Notes: generated from the letters alone by a model not told the origin. Counted from the first letter of the stretch, positions 1 through 8,029 are shown. The stretch: 64,000 nt of DNA from Microbacterium terricola (GCF_027943945.1 NZ_AP027141.1:3162001-3226000); one strand, 5' to 3'. Numbers and translations are program-made.

Positions 1-212
1 AGGCGTGGGATGGCCGAGTTCCGCTCGACGGGACCGTCGTCAGCGATGACGGGGGCGAGACCTGGTTCGTCGCGCTCGCGCTGGAGCGCACAGGGGACAT
101 CGCCGGAGGGTTCGCGGCCGTTGATCTCACATACGAGGTGAACGGGGAACAGCACGTGGCCCGTGGCACACAATCGATGTCCTTCCCCGCCACAGGCGAG
201 GATTGCCCCTGA
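1..212 (+). CDS. C-terminal end of an unrecognised protein (partial)
   Basis: Codons read from position 3 give about 69 residues ending in a stop at 210-212. The fragment is rich in Gly, Asp and Thr and has a beta-strand-like pattern (AWDGRVPLDG, ETWFVALALE, GEQHVARGTQ), which would fit the end of a secreted or surface domain. The start lies outside the window and I do not recognise the family. The next gene begins 6 or 63 nt later, depending on its start. Confidence 0.6.
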   Translation, partial: AWDGRVPLDGTVVSDDGGETWFVALALERTGDIAGGFAAVDLTYEVNGEQHVARGTQSMSFPATGEDCP

Positions 213-263
213 CCCTGGATGGTTGAGAATGGCGATCGGGCTGCAGCTCCAGTGGTTGTCTGG

Positions 264-269
264 CAGAGT
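264..269 (+). promoter_or_regulatory. Possible -10 element (CAGAGT) for a leaderless start at 276
   Basis: The hexamer sits exactly 6 nt before an in-frame GTG at 276, the same geometry seen upstream of many genes here. The first base departs from TAnnnT, so support is moderate. Confidence 0.35.
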
Positions 270-275
270 GCAGGC

Positions 276-1391
276 GTGCCGTCACCCCAGTCGCTGAGCG
301 AAGAGGATCGCCGACGGGTGGCGGCGTGGGCGGCCGACTGCGCCGAACGCGTCCTGCACCTGTTCGAGGCCGAGGCACCGGCCGACGACCGACCCCGAAA
401 CGCCATCGCGCGTGCCCGGGCATTCGCGCGCGGCGAGCTCTCGACGGCGGGAGAGATCCGGCAACGATTCGTCGCCGGCCGCGCCGCGCACTCGGCGACA
501 TCACCCGCGGGCGTCGCCGCTGCCCGTGCTGCCGCCCAAGCAGCCGGTGTCGCGCACATGGGTGCACATGCTCTCGGCGCGGCGGCGTATGCCGCGCGAG
601 CGGCCGGGTTTGCGGCCGACGGGGCAGTCCACGAGCTGGAATGGCAACTCGCGCACCTGAGCCCGGAGGCAGCGATTGCGCTCCGGCAGCTCCCACCCCT
701 GGGCGATGACACGGCCGGGCCACTCGGCCCGGGTCTGCTGGCTTCCGGTGACCTCGGCGAGCACATCAGACGAATCCAGGCGGACCTCCTCCGTACCAGG
801 GACGATCCGAGAACTCTGTGGGACGCAGAGGCGGAGACCTTCGATGACGCGCCCGACCATGGCTTGCTGGATCCGGACATCCGTCGCGCGTGGGCGCACC
901 TGCTGCTCCCCCTGATCGGAGGCCGCGGGCGCAGGATCGCCGACCTCGGGTGCGGCACCGGAACTTTGTCTGTGCTGCTGGCCACGGAGGGCGGACATCT
1001 CGTCACCGGGGTGGACTTCTCGCCGGAGATGGTCCGCCGCGCCAGGGAGAAGGCCAGCGACACAGCACCGGAACCCGAGTTCATCGTGGGCGACGCGGCG
1101 GACCCGCCGCTCCCGCTCGGGGGCTTCGATGTGGTTCTCTCTCGCCACGTACTGTGGGCGATGCCGGATCCGGCCACCGCACTGCAGACCTGGCTCGACC
1201 TGCTCACTCCCACCGGCATCCTCATCCTCGTGGAAGGCCAATGGCACACGGGAGTCGGACTCTCGGCCGAGGAGTGCTTCGCACTCGTCAGCGCCAGCCG
1301 CAAGAACGTGGAGATACGGATGTTCGATGACCCCGCCTATTGGGGCGGCCCCGTCTCCGACGAGCGGTACCTCATCGTCAGCACGCCCTGA
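276..1391 (+). CDS. Imm5-like helical domain fused to a class I SAM-dependent methyltransferase
   Basis: I chose GTG 276 (371 aa); ATG 219 adds 19 unconserved residues. Residues of roughly 8-140 form an Ala-rich helical domain of the 'putative immunity protein' Imm5-like type (LSEEDRRRVAAWAADCAERV at the start, a later AARAAAQAAG helix). Residues of about 185-370 are a Rossmann methyltransferase: motif I DLGCGTGTLS near residue 223, acidic strand-2 end GVDFSPEM, GDAADPPLP as motif II, and FDVVLSRHVLWAMPDP as motif III. The second half would methylate a small molecule or protein; the substrate cannot be read. The fusion is unusual because Imm5-like domains are normally stand-alone. The APH-like kinase follows 31 nt downstream, probably in one operon. 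Confidence 0.75.
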   Translation: MPSPQSLSEEDRRRVAAWAADCAERVLHLFEAEAPADDRPRNAIARARAFARGELSTAGEIRQRFVAGRAAHSATSPAGVAAARAAAQAAGVAHMGAHALGAAAYAARAAGFAADGAVHELEWQLAHLSPEAAIALRQLPPLGDDTAGPLGPGLLASGDLGEHIRRIQADLLRTRDDPRTLWDAEAETFDDAPDHGLLDPDIRRAWAHLLLPLIGGRGRRIADLGCGTGTLSVLLATEGGHLVTGVDFSPEMVRRAREKASDTAPEPEFIVGDAADPPLPLGGFDVVLSRHVLWAMPDPATALQTWLDLLTPTGILILVEGQWHTGVGLSAEECFALVSASRKNVEIRMFDDPAYWGGPVSDERYLIVSTP

Positions 1392-1422
1392 GGCACTGCT
1401 GCGCATCCCGGAGGATTGAGAG

Positions 1423-2331
1423 ATGCGGATGCATCCGGATCAGATACCCATCGATGCTCACATCGCGCGAGCGTTGATATCCGAGCAGTTTCCGGAGTGG
1501 GCGGATCTCGAGGTCACCGCGGTGTCCGGCAGCGGCACGGTCAACGCGATCTTCCGTGTCGGGCAGGGGATGGCGGCGCGATTCCCGCTTCAGCGCGCGG
1601 AGCCGGATCTGGCCAGGCGAGCGCTCGAGCAGGAAGCTGCGGCGATGACCGAGTTCGCCTCTGCGAGTCCGGTCGCCTCGCCGATCCCGGTGGCCCTGGG
1701 CCGTCCGGGCGGGGCGTATCCCATGCCGTGGTCGGTACAGACCTGGCTGGATGGTGACGTCGCAACGCCGATCAGCGTCGCGACCTCCACCGCCGTCGCG
1801 CGGGATCTCGCCGACCTGATCCAGTCGCTGCGCGCGGTGCCGACCCGAGGCAGGACCTTCCGTGGGACAGGGCGGGGAGGCGACCTCCGCGCCCACGATG
1901 CGTATGTGCAGGAATGCCTCACCGAGGTGGAGGGCTTCCGCGACGCCGAACCGCTGCGCGCATTGTGGTCACGACTCCGCGGTCTTCCTGACGGCGCAGC
2001 GCACGTGATGACACACAGCGATCTGACTCCCTGGAACATCCTGATCGACGAGCGCGTGCGCGGCGTGCTGGACGCGGGATGCTTCGGCCCCGCCGACCCC
2101 TCGCTGGACCTCGTCTGCGCGTGGCACCACTTCGACGCGCCGGCACGAGCAGTGCTGCGCGACGCTCTGTCGGCCGATGAGCTGGCATGGCAGCGCGGCG
2201 CGGCGTGGGCGTTCCAACAGGCGGTCGGCCTCGTCTGGTACTACCGCACCACCAACCCGCCGATGGCTTGGCTCGGTGAAACCACACTCGCGCGGCTCCT
2301 CGCCGACGACGACGTGTCGGGCACGAGATAA
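1423..2331 (+). CDS. Aminoglycoside phosphotransferase (APH) family kinase
   Basis: This 302-aa protein has the APH/choline kinase fold. The Brenner motif HSDLTPWN (residues 198-205) supplies the catalytic Asp. The metal-binding segment GVLDAGCFGPADPSLDL keeps the Asp but has Ala-Gly where families usually have Phe-Gly. The N-lobe shows the VSGSGTVNAIFRVG loop and RFPLQRAE strand. Such enzymes phosphorylate hydroxyls of aminoglycosides, macrolides or unrelated metabolites. Resistance cannot be inferred from sequence alone. GGAGG about 10 nt before ATG 1423 supports the start, and it lies 31 nt after the methyltransferase fusion, so the two are likely co-transcribed. Confidence 0.8.
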   Translation: MRMHPDQIPIDAHIARALISEQFPEWADLEVTAVSGSGTVNAIFRVGQGMAARFPLQRAEPDLARRALEQEAAAMTEFASASPVASPIPVALGRPGGAYPMPWSVQTWLDGDVATPISVATSTAVARDLADLIQSLRAVPTRGRTFRGTGRGGDLRAHDAYVQECLTEVEGFRDAEPLRALWSRLRGLPDGAAHVMTHSDLTPWNILIDERVRGVLDAGCFGPADPSLDLVCAWHHFDAPARAVLRDALSADELAWQRGAAWAFQQAVGLVWYYRTTNPPMAWLGETTLARLLADDDVSGTR

Positions 2332-2332
2332 T
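2327..2332 (+). promoter_or_regulatory. -10 element GATAAT of the DUF4190-like gene
   Basis: GATAAT overlaps the stop codon of the preceding kinase gene and lies exactly 6 nt before ATG 2339, so a transcript would begin at the start codon. No Shine-Dalgarno sequence is visible. Confidence 0.45.
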
Positions 2333-2338
2333 GGCCCC

Positions 2339-2608
2339 ATGTCCTCCTCCGTCGAACGCCAATCCAACCCGACTGCCTGGGCCGCGTTCTGGGTAGCGCT
2401 GGCCGGCCTCGTGCTCATGCCCATTCCGCTCTTCATCGGACTCATCGTGGGCGGCGGACTCTCCATCGTCGCCGCGGTGCTCGCCGTGATCGGCCTCCTC
2501 AAGGGACTCGCGCGCAACGGCAAGGGCATCGGTCCCGTCGTCTTCGCCGCGATCTTCATCGCGCTCACGTGGGGCGGCATCTCCATCGGCGGCGGCGTCG
2601 TCTGGTAG
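2339..2608 (+). CDS. Small two-to-three-helix membrane protein (DUF4190-like)
   Basis: This 89-residue protein starts MSSSVERQSNPTAWAAFW and then has hydrophobic stretches at about residues 12-35, 38-52 and 65-88 with Gly-rich turns. The layout resembles DUF4190-type inner-membrane proteins of actinobacteria, whose role is unknown. ATG 2339 is chosen over longer in-frame starts because they lie inside the preceding kinase gene and because a GATAAT element stands 6 nt upstream. It is the last plus-strand gene before the converging broken gene at 2637-3243. Confidence 0.7.
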   Translation: MSSSVERQSNPTAWAAFWVALAGLVLMPIPLFIGLIVGGGLSIVAAVLAVIGLLKGLARNGKGIGPVVFAAIFIALTWGGISIGGGVVW

Positions 2609-2636
2609 ATCGACCTCCGGCGCCGACGATCTGGTA

Positions 2637-3243
2637 TCAGGCGCCCGGCGCCTTCAACCAGATGCTGTCTTCCATCACCTGACACGGGAATCGCGTGACG
2701 CACCTGTAATCGCGTGCCTCGTTGAACACGGCCCGGTAGGCGCCCAGCGTCTTGCCGGTCTTGGCGCTCTTCCACTTCACCTTCACGATCATCCGCATGT
2801 AGAGCGACTTCGTGGGGATCACGAACCAGTCGTGCGAGGTCACCGATGAGGTGCCCTTGGGAATCGTGTAGGCCTTGGCCCGTGTGGCGTGTGTGTACCA
2901 CCCGTTGTCATAGCGCTGCAGGTACCAGGTCACCGAGACACGTTGAGCGGACGTCGTGGCCGAGGACCGGTTGATCTTGTTCTGCGGCGCGATCAGTGCG
3001 GGATTCCAGACGCAGTTCGGATACCGGATCCCCCCGATGTAGATATAGCCGACTCACTGCTGGTAATGCGTCCCCTGGATCTGGTCCAGGACGACGACCT
3101 TCCCCGGTTTTTGCGCCCCGGTAGTAGGTGTAGGCATCAGCGGGCGCGGCGCTGGCCGTCGACATCGCCACCGCCAGAACCAGCGCCGAAATGACCGACA
3201 TCGCTGCACGCCACCGAGACGCAACTCCGCGCTCTTCTTGCAT
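2637..3243 (-). pseudogene. Broken gene for a small secreted protein (frameshift plus in-frame stop)
   Basis: From ATG 3243 the reading frame encodes a clear signal peptide (AAMSVISALVLAVAMSTASA, then APADA) and AYTYYRGAK. After that it continues as nonsense. Removing one A from the run of five at 3108-3112 restores PGKVVVLDQIQGTHYQQ, but this frame meets TGA at 3054-3056. The same frame reopens at once as VGYIYIGGIRYPNCVWNP and runs to the natural end at 2637 with YLQRYDNGWYTHATRAKAYT and two late Cys (residues RCVTRFPC). Two separate lesions argue for decay; a sequencing error could explain the homopolymer lesion but not the TGA. The family is unknown to me; the mature protein would be about 170 residues with a likely disulphide. 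Confidence 0.7.
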
Positions 3244-3292
3244 GGTGTCGGTTTACACCCGCGCCAACCGGGTGTCGACCCCACTTGCACGC

Positions 3293-3298
3293 CATACT
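3293..3298 (+). promoter_or_regulatory. Possible -10 element (CATACT) upstream of the PAP2 gene
   Basis: The hexamer is 6 nt before ATG 3305, which opens a 12-codon upstream reading frame. It fits the leaderless pattern common in this window, with C in place of the first T. Confidence 0.35.
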
Positions 3299-3304
3299 TG
3301 CTGG

Positions 3305-3343
3305 ATGCCCCACTCCCGCCAGCGAAGGCAAGTCCGACCGTGA
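3305..3343 (+). CDS. Possible 12-codon upstream ORF of the PAP2 gene
   Basis: ATG 3305 opens MPHSRQRRQVRP and stops at TGA 3341-3343. That stop overlaps the GTG start of the PAP2 gene (GTGA). If the transcript is leaderless, ribosomes would translate this basic peptide and could re-initiate at the GTG. The peptide is too short to judge by homology. Confidence 0.3.
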   Translation: MPHSRQRRQVRP

Positions 3344-4080
3344 CGACAGATGCGGACCCGACCGCACCATCAGACACCGCCCCGGCGATGGAGCCCGACG
3401 CGCGTCGCGTCACCGTGCTGCTCGTCGGCGTAGCCGCGACGGTCGCGTTCGTCCTCCTGCGACTCGTGGTCGCGTTCGGGGGCCACAAGCCGCTCCCGAT
3501 CGACGTGTGGTGGCACGACCTGATGGTGGCCACACTCACCGACACGGGCGTGGTGATCGCCTGGATCCCGGCCATCGTCGGCGGCACGATCGGCATGGTC
3601 GTCGTCGGAATCGTGCTCGTGGCCGTCTTCGCCCTGCTCAGAAGATTCTGGGATGCGGTGACCCTCGCGGCCGTGATCGTCGTGGTGGTCGCGATCGGGG
3701 CCCCGATGGCCGCCGTCATCGCGCGCGTGCGCCCTGCCGACTCGCTCGCCGAGAGCGTCGCCACCTCATTCCCGTCCGGGCATACGGCAGTCGCGACCGC
3801 GCTCGCCATGACGCTGGGGCTGCTCCTGCGGCGCTGGTACGTGTGGGCGCTCGGGGCGGTCTGGGTCGTCGGGATGATGTGGAGCCGAACGTATCTGCAT
3901 GCGCACTGGCTCAGCGACGTGATCGCCGGAATGCTCGAGGGGATCGCGGTCGCGGCCTTCGTGTGGTTCGCGATCGAGGCGCTGCGCGACCGGCGTGCAG
4001 CGCGTTCGCCGGCCGCCGCGCCGGTCGGATCCGGATCCGACGGGCCGGCACACGAGCAGGGAGATACGCTACGCCAATGA
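3340..4080 (+). CDS. PAP2-superfamily phosphatase (membrane)
   Basis: This 246-aa integral membrane protein carries the three PAP2 motifs: RVRPADSLAES (motif 1, R-x-RP form), SFPSGHTAVATA (motif 2, catalytic-pocket SGH) and SRTYLHAHWLSDVIAG (motif 3, nucleophile His and Asp). About six transmembrane helices surround them. Family members remove phosphate from lipid phosphates such as undecaprenyl pyrophosphate or phosphatidic acid on the outer face. GTG 3340 is preferred because upstream codons have no coding character and because a short upstream frame ends on it. The stop overlaps the start of the DUF1206 gene (ATGA), so the two are translationally coupled. Confidence 0.85.
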   Translation: MTTDADPTAPSDTAPAMEPDARRVTVLLVGVAATVAFVLLRLVVAFGGHKPLPIDVWWHDLMVATLTDTGVVIAWIPAIVGGTIGMVVVGIVLVAVFALLRRFWDAVTLAAVIVVVVAIGAPMAAVIARVRPADSLAESVATSFPSGHTAVATALAMTLGLLLRRWYVWALGAVWVVGMMWSRTYLHAHWLSDVIAGMLEGIAVAAFVWFAIEALRDRRAARSPAAAPVGSGSDGPAHEQGDTLRQ

Positions 4081-4877
4081 GCACCCCGAAATCCGTCGCC
4101 CGCGCGACCGAAGGCTCGACACCGTTCCGCGTCCTGGCGCGCATCGGCTACGTCGTGCTCGGCATCCTCCACATCGTCATCGGCGTCATCGCGATCTCCA
4201 TCGCGAACGGGGGTGGCGGCGATGCCGACCAGGGCGGCGCCATGGAGCAGATCCAGAAGGCGCCCGCCGGCCGTGTCCTGCTGTGGGTCATCGTGATCGG
4301 GCTCACCGCCCTCGCGATCTGGCAGATCGCCGACGCCTTCCTCGAGCGCGACCCTGACACGAAGAAGAAGTGGGGGCACCGCCTCAAGTACGTGGGCACC
4401 GCGGTCGCCTACATCGCCATCGCGATCACCGCGCTCGTCTACGCCTTGGGCGGCCGGTCCGATTCACAGGGATCGTCGCAGACGTTCAGTGCGAAGGTGC
4501 TCGCGAGCCCCGCCGGGGTTTTCCTGCTCGTCCTCGTCGGACTGATCGTCGGTGCCATCGGCATCGCCTTCATCGTCCGCGGCTTCACGCGCGCCTTCGA
4601 GAAGCACCTCGACCTTCCTGCGGGCACCGCCCACCGCGGCATCGTCACGTTCGGTGTCGTCGGCTACGTCGCCAAGGGCATCGCGATCGCCGTCACCGGC
4701 ATCCTCTTCATCGTCGCCGCGTTCACCCACGACCCGAAGGCTGCCGGCGGATTGGATGCTGCGCTGCACACCCTGGCCGGCCTGCCCTTCGGCCCGATCA
4801 TCCTGTGGATCGTGGGAGCGGGCCTCGTGATCTACGGGATCTTCTGCTTCGCCCGCGCCCGCTACGCCAGGATGTAG
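4077..4877 (+). CDS. DUF1206 family membrane protein
   Basis: This 266-aa protein has six predicted membrane helices arranged as three repeats of a two-helix unit, the DUF1206 layout (ARIGYVVLGILHIVIGV, LKYVGTAVAYIAIAITALVY, FGVVGYVAKGIAIAVTGILF). Each repeat begins with a basic residue followed by Gly-Tyr/Ala. The function is not established; the family is common in actinobacteria. ATG 4077 overlaps the PAP2 stop by 4 nt, which fixes the start and points to a two-gene operon. Confidence 0.85.
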   Translation: MSTPKSVARATEGSTPFRVLARIGYVVLGILHIVIGVIAISIANGGGGDADQGGAMEQIQKAPAGRVLLWVIVIGLTALAIWQIADAFLERDPDTKKKWGHRLKYVGTAVAYIAIAITALVYALGGRSDSQGSSQTFSAKVLASPAGVFLLVLVGLIVGAIGIAFIVRGFTRAFEKHLDLPAGTAHRGIVTFGVVGYVAKGIAIAVTGILFIVAAFTHDPKAAGGLDAALHTLAGLPFGPIILWIVGAGLVIYGIFCFARARYARM

Positions 4878-4887
4878 CCCGCGCCGG

Positions 4888-5553
4888 TCAGTACCGGGCG
4901 GAGAACCCGCCGTCGGTGTGGAGCAGCTGACCGGAGACCCACCGCCCCTCCTCGGACAGGAGGAACGACGTCACGGCCGCGATGTCGCCGGGGGTCCCGA
5001 GTCGGCCGAGCGGGTGGTGCGGAACCATGCCGGCGCGGAGGTCGGCATCCATCCATCCGGTGTCGATCGGGCCCGGGTTGACCACGTTCGCCGAGATCCC
5101 CCGTGGTCCCAGCTCCCGAGCGGCCGAGATCACGATCCGATCGAGCGCTCCCTTGGATGCGCCGTAGGGCAGGTTGCCCGTCGTGTGGTCGCTGGTGAAC
5201 GCGACGATCGCACCTCCGCTGCTCGGGATCTGCCGTGCGAACGCGGCGATCAGCAGCAGGGATGCGCGGGCGTTGACGGCGACGTGCCTGTCGAAGCTGT
5301 CGGCGGTGGTGTCGAGGATGCCGGACTCGACGTCGTGCGCGTGGCTGAGAACGAGGCCGCTGAGGGGGCCGCGTGCGGATGAGACCCGTTCGATGAGCCG
5401 CTCCGGCCCGTCCGCGGTGGAGAGGTCGCACGGATAGTCGCCGCCGTCGAGGTCGCTGGTCGCGACATCCCATCCGTCCGCGAGCAGCCGGGGGACGACA
5501 CCGGCCGCGATGCTGTCGGGGCGCGCGGCGCCCGTGACGAGAACCAGGCTCAT
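4888..5553 (-). CDS. SDR-family oxidoreductase
   Basis: The 221-aa protein has the short-chain dehydrogenase fold. Its nucleotide loop is TGAARPDSIAAG, a variant of TGxxxGxG. The catalytic elements are Ser in AFTSDHTTG and the Y-x-x-x-K of PYGASK. The NNAG segment is replaced by SHAHD. NPGPIDTGWM and DGGFSARY at the end are typical of Rossmann SDRs in the FabG group. The cofactor is likely NAD(P)H; the substrate is unknown. ATG 5553 is used because upstream residues have no homology character. A small acidic-protein gene ends 19 nt upstream on the same strand. Confidence 0.8.
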   Translation of the reverse strand: MSLVLVTGAARPDSIAAGVVPRLLADGWDVATSDLDGGDYPCDLSTADGPERLIERVSSARGPLSGLVLSHAHDVESGILDTTADSFDRHVAVNARASLLLIAAFARQIPSSGGAIVAFTSDHTTGNLPYGASKGALDRIVISAARELGPRGISANVVNPGPIDTGWMDADLRAGMVPHHPLGRLGTPGDIAAVTSFLLSEEGRWVSGQLLHTDGGFSARY

Positions 5554-5572
5554 CGCTTCGCGCAGTCCATCG

Positions 5573-5743
5573 CTACTCCGCGTGCGCGCTGTGGTCCTCG
5601 ACGTCGGGGACCGCCCGCAGCACGTCGGCGATCTCCTCCTCGGGTCGCGGCGCGATGTTCTCGTCCGCCTCGAGTTCGGGGATGGACGGCTCGCCCGGTC
5701 CGGGCACATGCCCCTGGGCGGCCCGTTCGCTCTCTGAAACCAC
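5573..5743 (-). CDS. Small acidic protein of unknown function
   Basis: A 56-residue acidic, Pro-rich polypeptide (SESERAAQGHVPGPGEPSIP, then EEEIADVLRAVPDVEDHSAH). GTG 5743 is chosen because GGAGG stands 7 nt upstream; an in-frame ATG further up lacks a ribosome site. I do not recognise it. It precedes the SDR gene by 19 nt and may share its mRNA. Confidence 0.5.
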   Translation of the reverse strand: MVSESERAAQGHVPGPGEPSIPELEADENIAPRPEEEIADVLRAVPDVEDHSAHAE

Positions 5744-5808
5744 GGCGCATCCTCCGATCAACGTCACTCCCCACAGGGTATGCCGTCACACGGTGGCGCT
5801 CACCCGGC

Positions 5809-6678
5809 TCAGCCGACGGGCTCGGCCGCGCCTCGTGCCGCACGGCCGGACGCGCGCACCGCGCCGATGCTCGCGGTGATGACCAGCGCGATCCCGAACA
5901 GCTCGAGCCACGACAGCTCCTGCCCGAGCAGCAGGAACCCCGCCAGCGAAGCCGTCGCGGGCGCAAGGCTCATCAGGATCGCGAAGACCGCGGCGGGCAG
6001 CCGCCGGAGCGCGATCAGCTCGAACGCGTACGGGATCGTCGACGAGAGCACCGCGACCGCGGCGCCGACGGCGAGGATGTCGGGTCGCAGCAGCATCCCC
6101 TGCGCCTGCGCGATGCCGAACGGCAGTGAGATGACCGCGCCGACGGTCATGGCCAGCGCCAGCCCGTCGAGCCGCGGAAACTCGCGGCCCACCCGCGCCG
6201 ACGCGAGGATGTAGAGCGCCCAGCTCGCGGCCGCCCCGAGCGCGCAGAGCACGCCGACCGGGTCGAGGTGATCCCACCCGCCGCCGCCGAGCGCGAGCAC
6301 GCCGGCGAAGGCGAGAGCCGCCCACAGCCACGCCGAGGCACGGCGGGCGGCGACGATCGACAGCACGAGGGGGCCGAGCACCTCGATGGTGACCGTGACC
6401 CCGAGGGGCAGTCGCTCGAGGGCGAGGTAGAACAGGCCGTTCATCAGGGCCAGCACCGCCCCGAACTGCACGACGGCGCGCCATCCCGCCCGCGTGTGCC
6501 CCCGCAGCGAGGGGCGCGCGATGAGGAGCAGCACGATCGCCGAGAACACCAGGCGCAGCATCACCATGCCGAGCGGCCCGACCTTGTCGAAGAGCCCCAC
6601 GGCGAGCGCAGCGCCGATCTCCTGGCAGGCCAGGCCCGCGATCACCAGGAGGATGGCGGGCGTCGAACGCTGCGCCAC
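5809..6678 (-). CDS. EamA/DMT-superfamily exporter (RhtA-like)
   Basis: The 289-aa protein has ten predicted membrane helices in two EamA repeats. FDKVGPLGMVMLRLVFSAIV and LALERLPLGVTVTIEVLGPL are characteristic of the RhtA group, which exports threonine, homoserine or other small amines. The second repeat is SSTIPYAFELIALRRLPAAV. The basic C-terminus (RASGRAARG) is cytosolic. The start is GTG 6678, 3 nt after the stop of the serine-hydrolase-like gene, which implies co-transcription. Confidence 0.85.
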   Translation of the reverse strand: MAQRSTPAILLVIAGLACQEIGAALAVGLFDKVGPLGMVMLRLVFSAIVLLLIARPSLRGHTRAGWRAVVQFGAVLALMNGLFYLALERLPLGVTVTIEVLGPLVLSIVAARRASAWLWAALAFAGVLALGGGGWDHLDPVGVLCALGAAASWALYILASARVGREFPRLDGLALAMTVGAVISLPFGIAQAQGMLLRPDILAVGAAVAVLSSTIPYAFELIALRRLPAAVFAILMSLAPATASLAGFLLLGQELSWLELFGIALVITASIGAVRASGRAARGAAEPVG

Positions 6679-6681
6679 CGG

Positions 6682-7962
6682 TCAGTCTTCGGGGGCAGAG
6701 CAGATCGCGGCCTTGGCGATCTTCTTGTGCTGCTCGTCGGCTGTCCAGGGCAGGCCCGCGTCGGGCGCAGCCTCGCCGCCGGCGGCCGGCGCCTTCGACG
6801 CGATCGCCGCCAGTTCCCTGGCCAGGTAGGCGGCCATCTTCCCGCCGGCGGCGGAGTTGTTGAGCGTGACGACCACGGTCAGCCCCGACTCCGGGTCGGC
6901 GAACGCGGCGGTGCTGTGGCCAGGCACGGCGCCGAACTGCCCGACCAGCGAGCCGAAGCGCACCGTGCCACCGGCACGGCGGTCCCAGGTCGGCGCATCC
7001 GCGGCGGGTGCGTAGGGGGTGTCGTACCGGTCGACGCCGTCCGCCATCAGCGAGCCGACCGCGAGCGCCTGCACGTAGCGGTGGAGGTCGTCGACCGTGG
7101 AGACGACACCCGAGTCGGTGTAGCCGATGCTGGGCGACATCCCCGTTACGTCGGTCGGCTCTGCGCACTGGTAGCCGCCGTCGACCTTGCGCGAGTACAG
7201 CCCTGTGAGCATGCCCGCCGGGTCGGTCGCGGAGGATGCCGCGGCCGGCAGCAGGGTGTGCTCGAGGTCGAGAGGCCCGGCGAGGTACTGCTCGAACAGG
7301 TCGTGTGCGGGCGTCCCGGTCGCGCGTTCGAGGGCCAGACCCAGCAGCAGGTACCCGGCGTCCGAGTCGAGGTACCTCGACCCGGGGATCGCATCACTCG
7401 ACTTGCCGAGCCCGTAGCTCGCCAGCTCCAGCGGCCCCCAGACGCGTGCGGGCGTCTGCAGCCAGGTGGCGAGCAGCAGCGGCGCGTACGACCCCACGCC
7501 CGACGTCGAGTCGCACAGCTGGCGCAGCGACACATCCGCGAGGCTCGCCACCCCGCCGACGTAATCGGTGACGCTGTCATCGGCGTCGAGGACCTTGCGT
7601 GCGTCGAGGATGTACAGCACGTCGCAAGTCATGCTCCGGGTGACGTCGGCGACCGGGAAGGTGAGGTCCGCGGTGACGGGGGTGTCGTCGGTCGGGGACT
7701 GCGTGCCGATGCCGTCGACCCAGGAGCCGCTCCAGGGCGCCCAGACGCCGACGATCGCTCCGGTGGACCCGGTGGCGGTCATCGCGGCAGCGACAGCATC
7801 CTGCAGTCGCTGTCCGGTCTCATCGGGGAACCCGCCGTCTGCCTGCGTGGGCACGTCGATCGGGACGCTCTCCGCGTCGGCGCAGCCGCTGAGGCTGACG
7901 GCGATCGCGAGGCACGCCACGACAGCGGCGATGGCGCCGCGGCGGCCGGAGAAGACGCGCAA
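6682..7962 (-). CDS. Beta-lactamase-fold lipoprotein lacking the catalytic residues
   Basis: About 426 aa from TTG 7962, which has GGGGGTG 5-10 nt upstream. The N-terminus is a lipoprotein signal (VVACLAIAVSLSGC, lipobox LSGC). The body follows the PF00144 serine beta-lactamase/D-alanyl carboxypeptidase fold. However, the SxxK motif reads DVTR within FPVADVTRSM, the YxN motif reads DSD within LDSDAGYLLLG, and the HxG/KTG strand reads QFG within VGQFGAVPG. With all three motifs lost it is probably a non-catalytic binding protein on the cell surface. Homology is clear from QLCDSTSGVGSY and GYLLLGLALERATG. The EamA gene follows after 3 nt. Confidence 0.75.
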   Translation of the reverse strand: MRVFSGRRGAIAAVVACLAIAVSLSGCADAESVPIDVPTQADGGFPDETGQRLQDAVAAAMTATGSTGAIVGVWAPWSGSWVDGIGTQSPTDDTPVTADLTFPVADVTRSMTCDVLYILDARKVLDADDSVTDYVGGVASLADVSLRQLCDSTSGVGSYAPLLLATWLQTPARVWGPLELASYGLGKSSDAIPGSRYLDSDAGYLLLGLALERATGTPAHDLFEQYLAGPLDLEHTLLPAAASSATDPAGMLTGLYSRKVDGGYQCAEPTDVTGMSPSIGYTDSGVVSTVDDLHRYVQALAVGSLMADGVDRYDTPYAPAADAPTWDRRAGGTVRFGSLVGQFGAVPGHSTAAFADPESGLTVVVTLNNSAAGGKMAAYLARELAAIASKAPAAGGEAAPDAGLPWTADEQHKKIAKAAICSAPED

Positions 7963-8029
7963 TGGATCACCCCCCGATGACTCCCCTAGATTCAAACACA
8001 CGCCGCTCACCCGCCGTTCACGCCGACCG

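Noticed and set aside
1423..2331. Antibiotic-resistance gene call for the APH-like kinase
   Set aside because: Family membership alone does not show resistance; motifs are generic and no mobile element is present.
3054..3056. In-frame TGA in the secreted-protein gene as a selenocysteine codon
   Set aside because: A separate frameshift interrupts the same gene and no SECIS-like hairpin follows; decay is simpler.
6268..7980. A 570-codon open frame on the plus strand opposite EamA and the beta-lactamase-like gene
   Set aside because: It is rich in Arg, Gly and Pro with no domain, and it lies antisense to two well-supported genes; high GC creates such frames.
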